A stretch of 10,509 nt of DNA, taken from assembly GCA_031264475.1 (NCBI GenBank), contig JAISEA010000010.1:1-10509 (forward strand). The letters run 5' to 3'. Source of the DNA: Treponema sp. (GTDB lineage: Bacteria; Spirochaetota; Spirochaetia; Treponematales; Breznakiellaceae). Positions within the stretch are counted from its first letter, which is position 1. Every line of letters begins with the position of its first letter. The position numbers and the translations under genes are program-made. Of the stretch, positions 1-5,455 are shown one piece after another. The notes under the pieces are model-generated. The model did not search any database and was not told the DNA's origin. It saw only the letters and a list, made by a program, of their open reading frames with translations.

Positions 1-2
1 TA

Positions 3-662
3 CGCGCCGACGATCCAAGCGCTAGTATCAAGAACCTCAAGACGCCAAAGACCCTGCCCAGCTTCTTGTGGGAAAGAGAAATGGCTCAATTCGCGGAGCT
101 GCCAGAAACGTCAAAACGCCTGTGGACAGAAAGAGACACGGCGCTAATATTGACGATGTACTCCGCAGGATTGCGCATAAGCGAAGTAATGAGCCTCCGC
201 CTTGACGATTGTAAGGCGAATTTTTCGAGAGCGCGCGTCATCGGGAAGGGCGATAAGGAGAGACCCGTGTTCTTTTCGGAGGAGGCGCAGGAAGCTATAA
301 TCGCTTATCTGCCTAAAAGATTTGAGCGGCTCAAAGCAACGCCGTCAACGGATAGACTCTTCGTCAGCATGAAGGGAAAACCCCTCTCAACGTCCGGAAT
401 ACGGTGGATAATCGCCCAATATTCCGCGCTGTTCGACGAACAAACCGGACTCGGCAAGAATATTCACCCCCACTCGTTGAGACATAGCTTCGCGACGCAT
501 TTAGTTAAAGCCGGGTGCGATATACGACTCGTCCAAGAGATGCTCGGACATAAGAGCATCTCCACTACTGCCCGCTACGCCCACGTGGACATCAAGCGCC
601 TCAAAGAGGTATATTCACGCGCGCACCCACACGCCGTCAAGCCTACAGACGAACCGGACTAG
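3..662 (+). CDS. XerC/XerD-family tyrosine site-specific recombinase, C-terminal part (5' truncated by window edge)
   Basis: The reading frame is open from the first full codon at position 3, and the residues before the internal TTG (66) and ATG (81) already match the linker that joins the two Xer domains, so the gene starts outside the window. The whole catalytic domain is visible: Arg I in SAGLRISEV (codon 174-176), the beta-hairpin GKGDKER with its lysine (from 246), HSLRH (471-485, Arg II at 480), LGH (His at 549) and the nucleophilic Tyr in ARYAHVD (576-578). All five catalytic positions are intact. In the family this enzyme cuts and rejoins DNA through a 3'-phosphotyrosine; chromosomal Xer proteins resolve chromosome dimers at dif. 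The tail (LKEVYSRAHPHA) resembles XerC more than XerD, but XerC, XerD and a related integrase cannot be separated without the N-terminus. I saw no dif-like site. The stop codon overlaps that of the convergent dehydrogenase gene. Confidence 0.93.
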   Translation, partial: RADDPSASIKNLKTPKTLPSFLWEREMAQFAELPETSKRLWTERDTALILTMYSAGLRISEVMSLRLDDCKANFSRARVIGKGDKERPVFFSEEAQEAIIAYLPKRFERLKATPSTDRLFVSMKGKPLSTSGIRWIIAQYSALFDEQTGLGKNIHPHSLRHSFATHLVKAGCDIRLVQEMLGHKSISTTARYAHVDIKRLKEVYSRAHPHAVKPTDEPD

Positions 663-1540
663 CGGTCGGTAGTATCGGAAGGGCGAGGACGACGTCTCCG
701 TATGTTGTTTTTAAAGGAGATTCTTTTTCTGTTCACAATGGAGAGAGCGATAGAAAGTATCTTAACGCGGATGGTAAGAGGCACGACTTTGGAAATCCAT
801 GTGATAAAAGCGTTGAATACACCGAGAGTGACGGAAGTTTTGCCCGCTAGTGCCGCGCGTACTGCAATCTCCGCGGCGCGTCTAGCGGACGTTCCGTTCC
901 TATGCGAGAGACGGCGGTCCCGTTCGCCCTTGACGCCGCCCTTCTCATCAGACTCAGTCCGTATATACCCCGCCTGCACGCACGTAACTGACACCCCAAA
1001 AAGCGCAAGCTCTTGCCGCAAGGCGAGAGAATAATTCCGTATGTACGCCTTACTCGCTCCATAAGAAGCAAAAAGCGGCGCCGGCTGATTAGCCGCAAGA
1101 GACCCGATGTCAAGTATCCTGCCCCCGTCCCTTCTTCTCATATCGTCGCCGAAAAGAGCGCAAAGCATGGTAGGAGTGATGACGTTAACGCACAACATAG
1201 GCACAGCCTTCTCCTGTAACTCCACACTCTCCCCGAAAAGTACGATTCCCGCGCTGTTCACAAGGAAGGTTATGTCTATCACCCTCCCCCGCCTGTCCCG
1301 TAGCCCGCGGAAGTCTTCGTATAACTGTTCCGCAGAGTCTTCAAATGAAAGGTCAGCCGAAAAAGGAATAGCCTCCACCCCGTATGCTCCCGACAACTCG
1401 TTACAGAGGACTTCCAACTTTTTCTGAGACAGCGCGGTTAAGACGAGGTTCCACCCCTTCCCCGCGAGGACATGGGCTATCTCACGACCAATCCCCGCAG
1501 ACGCTCCGGTAATTAAAACCCAAGGCAATGTAGTTTCCAT
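659..1540 (-). CDS. Short-chain dehydrogenase/reductase (SDR), classical type, DltE/YqjQ-like
   Basis: A 293-residue NAD(P)-dependent oxidoreductase of unknown substrate. Numbered from the ATG at 1540, it has the Rossmann motif TGASAGIG (11-18), NSAG (95-98), catalytic Ser147 in DIGS, and Tyr160/Lys164 in YGASKAY, so the Ser-Tyr-Lys triad is complete. A hydrophobic C-terminal stretch (about 242-270) and a very basic tail (RKRISFKNNIRRRRPRP) follow; the first is common in this SDR branch and may aid membrane association, which is inference. The cofactor-specificity position after beta-2 reads TALSQKKL where many relatives have an Arg, so NADPH preference is uncertain. An in-frame TTG at 1564 would add eight residues, but the ATG at 1540 is preferred because relatives begin close to it and a TATAAT box lies between the two codons. 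There is no Shine-Dalgarno sequence. It lies 52 bp downstream of the ABC genes on the same strand and overlaps the recombinase tail by 4 bp. Confidence 0.9.
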   Translation of the reverse strand: METTLPWVLITGASAGIGREIAHVLAGKGWNLVLTALSQKKLEVLCNELSGAYGVEAIPFSADLSFEDSAEQLYEDFRGLRDRRGRVIDITFLVNSAGIVLFGESVELQEKAVPMLCVNVITPTMLCALFGDDMRRRDGGRILDIGSLAANQPAPLFASYGASKAYIRNYSLALRQELALFGVSVTCVQAGYIRTESDEKGGVKGERDRRLSHRNGTSARRAAEIAVRAALAGKTSVTLGVFNAFITWISKVVPLTIRVKILSIALSIVNRKRISFKNNIRRRRPRPSDTTDR

Positions 1541-1547
1541 AGCGGGG

Positions 1548-1556
1548 ATTATACCA
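1548..1556 (-). promoter_or_regulatory. Extended -10 promoter element for the SDR gene, predicting a leaderless mRNA
   Basis: Read on the minus strand, TGGTATAAT combines a perfect TATAAT with the TG of an extended -10. Its last T is at 1548, so transcription would begin at about 1541-1540, which is the start codon itself. No good -35 hexamer lies 16-18 bp upstream, but extended -10 promoters can dispense with one. No purine-rich ribosome-binding site precedes the ATG, which fits a leaderless transcript. The element sits between the ABC stop codon (1593) and the SDR start, so the SDR could be expressed independently of readthrough from the ABC genes. The sequence match is clear; its activity is inferred. 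Confidence 0.6.
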
Positions 1557-1592
1557 AAAAGCAAAGCTCACGTATAGAGACAGCCGAGAAAT

Positions 1593-3329
1593 TTACCGCC
1601 CCAGACTCCAGCCGAGACTCTGTTGCTGTACGCGGAACAGCCGCGCAAAAAGCCCGTCCTTCGCAAGAAGCGCCTCGCCTGACCCCTCTTCCACAACGCA
1701 CCCTTTTTCCATCACCACGATCTTATCCGCGCCCACCACAGTACGCAAACGGTGCGCTATGACCACCACAGTACGCCCTTCGACAAGAGCCGAAAGAGCC
1801 GCTTGTATCTCCGCCTCGTTCTCAGGATCAAGACTCGCCGTAGCTTCGTCTAGCAAGACAACCGGGGCATCCTTGAGAATCGCGCGGGCTATCGAAATAC
1901 GCTGGCGCTCCCCTCCAGAAAGCGTAGAGCCGTTCTCACCGATTACCGTCTCATACCCGTCGGGCGTCCCCTGGATAAACTCATCGCAACGCGCAATCCT
2001 CGCGGCGCGGTACACCTCATCGTCAGACGCCCCCTGCTTCCCTATGCGGATGTTGTTCATTATCGTATCGTTAAACAACACCACGTCCTGAAACACAAAG
2101 CTCAAATAACGCAGGAGGGTTTCAGGATCAATCGTGCGGATGTCTCTGCCTCCGATGAGAATCTTACCATCGTTCACATCCCAGAAACGAGCGATAAGCC
2201 GGGAGATCGTCGTCTTCCCGCTTCCAGAAGGACCAACAAGCGCGGTTACCCCGCCTTGCGGAATCGAAAGCGTAACGCCTTTGACGACCTCATCGTTGTG
2301 ATACGCAAACGAAACATCGTTTAGTTCGATGTGATAATCAGACAGTTCGATGTTCTCTTCCCCGTCCGCGATTGGTTCAGTCCTAAGCGCCTGCATACGC
2401 CGAGTGGAAACAAGCATAAAGAACAACTCAGGCAAGAGCGTTAAAACAACGATGAGGGAAGAATATATCTTCGTGCTGATAAGTACAAAGAAAAAGAGTT
2501 TCAGCGCAGACAGCGTGCCATCTGAAAGAAGCGTAACGCCTACAAAAGTTACCAGCCCGACCCCTACTTGGAGGACAAGCGAGGCAGTAACGATAAAGGT
2601 TCCACATATAATCTCGAATTTTATCGCCGCACGCATCATGTTGTGAAACGCAAGCTTTAAAGCGGAAGATTTTTCGCCGGAAAGTCCAAATGCCTTCACC
2701 ACTTTTATGCCTTCAAGGTACTCCTGTACCTGTTCAGCCGCCTCTAGCTTTATACCAACAAGGCGTTCCCCGAACCTCCGCTGTATTCCTTTGGATAGTA
2801 CGATCAGCGCAATCGCAACAGGCAACGCGGCGAAGAGCGCAAGAGCCATGCGCCAATCATAAAAACCAAGCAGTAAACAAGTAAGCGCCGCAGTAAAGAT
2901 ATGCGCGACTAAACCGGGCGCTACATGACTCATAACGTGCTCAATCGTCGTGCAGTCCGCCATTATATTAGTCGTCAGTTCCGATAAATCTTTGTTGTTG
3001 AAGAAACTTAAAGGGAGCTTGCGCAAACGCTCAGCCACTTCTACCCGTATCTTCTCAGACTCGCTATACGCAGCCGTGTAGGTTTTATCATATTCATTGC
3101 GGTACGCGATAAAATACACGAGCGCGGCTCCCAGAGCCAGCCCAAAATACCCCCACAACCTACTCACGTCAAGAGCGGTACCGCCGGCGACCGATTCCAG
3201 AAAGAGCGTGATTATCTGGAGGATCACTACAAACGATAGAAGCAATGAAAGATTCGTTAAAACACACGCGACTACCGCACGGTTAAACGCCTTCTGCCCT
3301 TCTTTATCCAAGCCTAGTAATTTATACAT
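1593..3329 (-). CDS. ABC transporter half-subunit, fused permease and ATPase (second gene of heterodimeric pair)
   Basis: A 578-residue type IV (exporter-fold) half-transporter: an N-terminal six-helix membrane domain (helices roughly 17-43, 58-75, 137-153, 158-175, 245-270 and 275-300) followed by a nucleotide-binding domain. The ATPase motifs are canonical: Walker A GPSGSGKTT (366-374, Lys372), Q-loop SFVFQDV, signature LSGGE (470-474), Walker B VVLLDE (Asp494, Glu495), D-loop SLDP and switch His526. The start is the ATG at 3329, not the more upstream possibility at 3362, because AAAGGAG lies 7 nt before it. It overlaps the preceding ABC gene by 16 bp, pointing to coupled translation and a 1:1 heterodimer in the inner membrane. 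The substrate is unknown; such pairs export drugs, lipids or peptides, and one branch (IrtAB/YbtPQ) imports siderophores. No binding-protein gene is adjacent. Confidence 0.93.
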   Translation of the reverse strand: MYKLLGLDKEGQKAFNRAVVACVLTNLSLLLSFVVILQIITLFLESVAGGTALDVSRLWGYFGLALGAALVYFIAYRNEYDKTYTAAYSESEKIRVEVAERLRKLPLSFFNNKDLSELTTNIMADCTTIEHVMSHVAPGLVAHIFTAALTCLLLGFYDWRMALALFAALPVAIALIVLSKGIQRRFGERLVGIKLEAAEQVQEYLEGIKVVKAFGLSGEKSSALKLAFHNMMRAAIKFEIICGTFIVTASLVLQVGVGLVTFVGVTLLSDGTLSALKLFFFVLISTKIYSSLIVVLTLLPELFFMLVSTRRMQALRTEPIADGEENIELSDYHIELNDVSFAYHNDEVVKGVTLSIPQGGVTALVGPSGSGKTTISRLIARFWDVNDGKILIGGRDIRTIDPETLLRYLSFVFQDVVLFNDTIMNNIRIGKQGASDDEVYRAARIARCDEFIQGTPDGYETVIGENGSTLSGGERQRISIARAILKDAPVVLLDEATASLDPENEAEIQAALSALVEGRTVVVIAHRLRTVVGADKIVVMEKGCVVEEGSGEALLAKDGLFARLFRVQQQSLGWSLGR

Positions 3330-5152
3330 GATTTTTCTCCTTTCACGCCTGCCAACGCCCACCCCAGCGCGGCGTTATACCGTTCCCACATACGGCTGTA
3401 ACGACCGCTCCTTGTAAGCAAGAGGTCGTGACCACCTTCCTCAACTACCTTTCCCTTCTCAATCACAAGTATCTTATTCGCGCCGCGTACCGTTGAAAGC
3501 CGATGAGCGATGATGATAACCGTTTTATCTTTCATCAACTTCTCAAAGGCAAGCTGGATTTTATGCTCATTCTCCGGGTCGGCAAACGAGGTTGCCTCAT
3601 CAAAGACAAGAATAGGCGCGTCCTTCAAAATTGCACGCGCAATAACGATGCGTTGCTTTTCCCCGCCGGAAAGATGTGTATTCTCCGCGCCGATGATCGT
3701 ATCATAGCCCTTGGGGAGTTTTTCAATGAACTCATGGCATTGGGCGGCTTTAGCCGCGGCGACTACCTCTTCCCGGGTCGCGTCCTTATCGCCGACTGAT
3801 ATATTATCCGCGATGCTTTGCTTGAACAAAAATACGTCCTGAAATACAAAGCTCACGAGGCTTGTCAAATACTCGGTTCCCATATCGCGCACGTCAACGC
3901 CGCCTATCTTAACCGCCCCCTCAGCCACATCGTAAAAACGAGGAATAAGGTGCGCGATAGTGGATTTACCGCCGCCTGAAGGACCCACAAGCGCCGTTAT
4001 CTCCCCCTGTTTTGCGGTAAAACTAACGCCTTGAAGAGCAACGGCTTCGGTTTCCACGTTGTACGAAAAGGTAACATTTTCAAACGATACCGAATATTCG
4101 TTTGCAGTCTTTGGATTCACCGGTTCAGCCAGCGGTGGCAAATCCAGAATAGCGTCCATACGTCCAACGCCGTCCGCAATCTGCCGCCCGTTTCCCGCTA
4201 CATACATCATCTTAACAAAGGGCGTCGCAAGTGAGAATGAATAGATTATATAGAACAACGAGGAGATCACAAAATTTCCGTAATCCACGGCATTGCCCGG
4301 CGCACTACCGTCCGCAAGAAGGATGATAATCGGAAGCAGGAAAATATAAACATGGTGGACAATCGTAAGAAAAAGCGTCATGTGCGTTTTGAAAGCCGCC
4401 GTGTAGTTCTTTACAAAAGAGCCGTAGGTAACAATGGTTTCGTGAAATTTATGGAACGAGAAAATCGTCTGGTTAAACGCCTTTACGACAGAAACGCCCC
4501 GCACATATTCAACAGCTGCGGTGTTCATATCGTCAAGTGAATCTTGGTATTTTGTGATAAAAATCTGCGCTGGTTTACTTCCGAACGCGACCATTTGTAT
4601 CACATACGACGCTACAATTGGAACAAAGCTTGCAATGCCCATTCGCCAATCAAATATAAAAAGGATGACGAGCGCGGAAATAGGAGCCGCGACAGAGCCT
4701 GCTAAATCTGGCAACTGATGCGCGATAAAGCCTTCAAGCTTTTCGATGTTTTCATCAATTACCTTACGTAGTTTACCTGTGGACGTAGCCGTATGAAAAC
4801 CGAGTGGAAGCGACGCAATATGTCGCATAAAATCGAGCTTCAACTTGTAAATGATATTGAAGGCGGCGATATGCGAGCAAAGAAGGGCGAACCAGTTAAA
4901 AAGGATAGCCACACCCGCGCCGCCCGCGGCGATCCATGCAAGCCTTACCATATATGCCGTATCGAGAGCGTTCAAATCGGTAAAGTGAGTGATTAGTTCT
5001 CTGATAATAAAGTAAATTGCGATATACGGCGAAAACGATGCGACAACGCTTATCACCGATAATACACAGGCGCTTATTGAAAGTCCTTTTTTAATAAACG
5101 CCAGCTCTAAAAGCCGCGCCATGCCTTTTTTACGTTCCATTTGCTTTTTCAT
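3314..5152 (-). CDS. ABC transporter half-subunit, fused permease and ATPase (first gene of heterodimeric pair)
   Basis: A 612-residue half-transporter with about six membrane helices in the N-terminal half and a nucleotide-binding domain in the C-terminal third. Motifs: Walker A GPSGGGKST (390-398, Lys396), Q-loop SFVFQDV, signature LSGGE (494-498), Walker B ILVFDE (Asp518, Glu519) and switch His550. Both subunits therefore keep a catalytic Glu, unlike heterodimeric exporters with one degenerate site. The D-loop reads SFADP instead of the usual SALD/SLDP; from memory, a FADP-type D-loop is common in IrtA/YbtP-like siderophore importers with an exporter fold, so that role is possible but unproven. 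The start is the ATG at 5152, preceded by GAGGA five nt upstream. An in-frame ATG at 5218 would add 22 residues but lies upstream of the promoter -35 box and cannot be on the transcript. First gene of an operon with the second subunit and probably the SDR. Confidence 0.93.
   Translation of the reverse strand: MKKQMERKKGMARLLELAFIKKGLSISACVLSVISVVASFSPYIAIYFIIRELITHFTDLNALDTAYMVRLAWIAAGGAGVAILFNWFALLCSHIAAFNIIYKLKLDFMRHIASLPLGFHTATSTGKLRKVIDENIEKLEGFIAHQLPDLAGSVAAPISALVILFIFDWRMGIASFVPIVASYVIQMVAFGSKPAQIFITKYQDSLDDMNTAAVEYVRGVSVVKAFNQTIFSFHKFHETIVTYGSFVKNYTAAFKTHMTLFLTIVHHVYIFLLPIIILLADGSAPGNAVDYGNFVISSLFYIIYSFSLATPFVKMMYVAGNGRQIADGVGRMDAILDLPPLAEPVNPKTANEYSVSFENVTFSYNVETEAVALQGVSFTAKQGEITALVGPSGGGKSTIAHLIPRFYDVAEGAVKIGGVDVRDMGTEYLTSLVSFVFQDVFLFKQSIADNISVGDKDATREEVVAAAKAAQCHEFIEKLPKGYDTIIGAENTHLSGGEKQRIVIARAILKDAPILVFDEATSFADPENEHKIQLAFEKLMKDKTVIIIAHRLSTVRGANKILVIEKGKVVEEGGHDLLLTRSGRYSRMWERYNAALGWALAGVKGEKSCINY
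3337..3343 (-). promoter_or_regulatory. Strong Shine-Dalgarno that fixes the start of the second ABC gene
   Basis: On the minus strand AAAGGAG stands 7 nt before the ATG at 3329. It lies within the last codons of the upstream ABC gene, which stops at 3314, so ribosomes finishing the first subunit are already at the start of the second. It decides the choice of 3329 over the upstream in-frame candidate at 3362. Confidence 0.85.
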
Positions 5153-5157
5153 AATCT

Positions 5158-5162
5158 TCCTC
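5158..5162 (-). promoter_or_regulatory. Shine-Dalgarno of the first ABC gene
   Basis: On the minus strand GAGGA lies 5 nt before the ATG at 5152. Together with the promoter at 5184-5212 it supports this start and leaves an untranslated leader of about 25 nt. The upstream alternative at 5218 has no comparable site. Confidence 0.7.
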
Positions 5163-5168
5163 GTTCTA

Positions 5169-5180
5169 TAATATATATTA
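5169..5180 (-). repeat. Perfect 12-bp palindrome at the predicted ABC transcription start
   Basis: TAATATATATTA is a perfect dyad covering the predicted start of transcription (about 5177) just downstream of the -10 box. That is a natural operator position for a repressor of the TetR/MarR/PadR kind, families that often control such ABC pairs. No regulator gene is in the window, and AT-only palindromes arise easily by chance in this AT-rich stretch. Confidence 0.3.
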
Positions 5181-5183
5181 CTA

Positions 5184-5212
5184 ATTTTATCATGTTTATT
5201 ATAAGTTGTCAA
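5184..5212 (-). promoter_or_regulatory. Near-consensus sigma-70 promoter of the ABC transporter operon
   Basis: Read on the minus strand: a perfect TTGACA (5212-5207), a 17-bp spacer, then TAAAAT (5189-5184), one mismatch from consensus, preceded by TG one base upstream (extended -10). The predicted start of transcription is near 5177, giving a leader of about 25 nt before the ATG at 5152. With three favourable elements this should be a strong promoter unless repressed. Match and spacing are seen directly; strength is inferred. Confidence 0.85.
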
Positions 5213-5280
5213 GGACATTATTACTTATTTACTAATATTTACGAATTTTTATGAAAAAAACGCTAAATGTGCGGATATAG

Positions 5281-5322
5281 GAGGTTTACATAAAAACTCA
5301 TGGATATATTTGTAGAAACCTC
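5281..5322. repeat. Interrupted inverted repeat next to the nifJ -35 box
   Basis: GAGGTTTACA (5281-5290) can pair with TGTA plus AACCTC (5311-5322) across a two-base GA bulge, with a loop of about 20 nt. The right arm ends exactly one base before the nifJ -35 hexamer at 5323. It could be a regulator-binding dyad shared by the divergent promoters. The long loop and lack of a T-run argue against a terminator. Confidence 0.35.
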
Positions 5323-5351
5323 TTGTTACTTTCCCTATTTAGGTATATAAT
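5323..5351 (+). promoter_or_regulatory. Predicted sigma-70 promoter of nifJ
   Basis: TTGTTA (5323-5328, four of six matches to TTGACA), a 17-bp spacer and a perfect TATAAT (5346-5351). The predicted start of transcription is about 5358, giving a leader of roughly 98 nt before the nifJ ATG. No better candidate was seen between the ABC promoter and nifJ. Confidence 0.65.
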
Positions 5352-5365
5352 TATACATAACCTAA
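5339..5365. promoter_or_regulatory. Candidate operator: dyad spanning the nifJ -10 box, with DtxR-like half-sites
   Basis: TTAGGT (5339-5344) and ACCTAA (5360-5365) form an inverted repeat around the -10 box, and the centre itself is a perfect palindrome, TATAATTATA (5346-5355). A repressor bound here would block RNA polymerase. The right arm extended by one base (AACCTAA) equals the half-site of DtxR-family metal-dependent regulators, whose classical box has only 7 bp between such hexamers; here the gap is 15 bp. The arms and palindrome are seen directly; the operator role and family link are speculative. Confidence 0.35.
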
Positions 5366-5455
5366 TGTACGCCAGAGCGTTAATTCGGGTTAGTTTGTGC
5401 AGAACACGGTACTTCCGTATTTTGCAGGTTATCTTACTATTTAAAGAGGCATAGA
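5357..5455 (+). promoter_or_regulatory. nifJ 5' leader with possible closing helix and small hairpins
   Basis: ATAACCT (5357-5363), at the predicted 5' end, is fully complementary to AGGTTAT (5426-5432), which would close the leader into one domain. Inside are short hairpins: ACGC-CAGA-GCGT (5369-5380) and ACGG with CCGT (5406-5409/5415-5418). The Shine-Dalgarno AGAGG (5445-5449, six nt before the ATG) lies outside the domain. I could not match it to a riboswitch class known to me, and a 7-bp match in about 100 nt is not rare, so an RNA element is only a possibility. Confidence 0.25.

Noticed and set aside
702..1427. Plus-strand open frames (702-1034, 1013-1219, 1107-1427) opposite the SDR gene
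   Set aside because: The SDR frame on the minus strand carries every family motif. The plus-strand translations are low-complexity and unrecognisable.
1540..1564. TTG at 1564 as start of the SDR
   Set aside because: It has no Shine-Dalgarno, the eight added residues are not typical of the family, and the TATAAT box lies between it and the ATG at 1540.
1541..1592. Terminator between the second ABC gene and the SDR
   Set aside because: No stable GC stem followed by a T-run is present on the minus strand. AGCTTTGCTTTTT offers only a three-base stem.
5251..5280. Nine-codon frame MKKTLNVRI upstream of nifJ
   Set aside because: There is no ribosome-binding site, it lies upstream of the predicted nifJ start of transcription, and it is too short to support.
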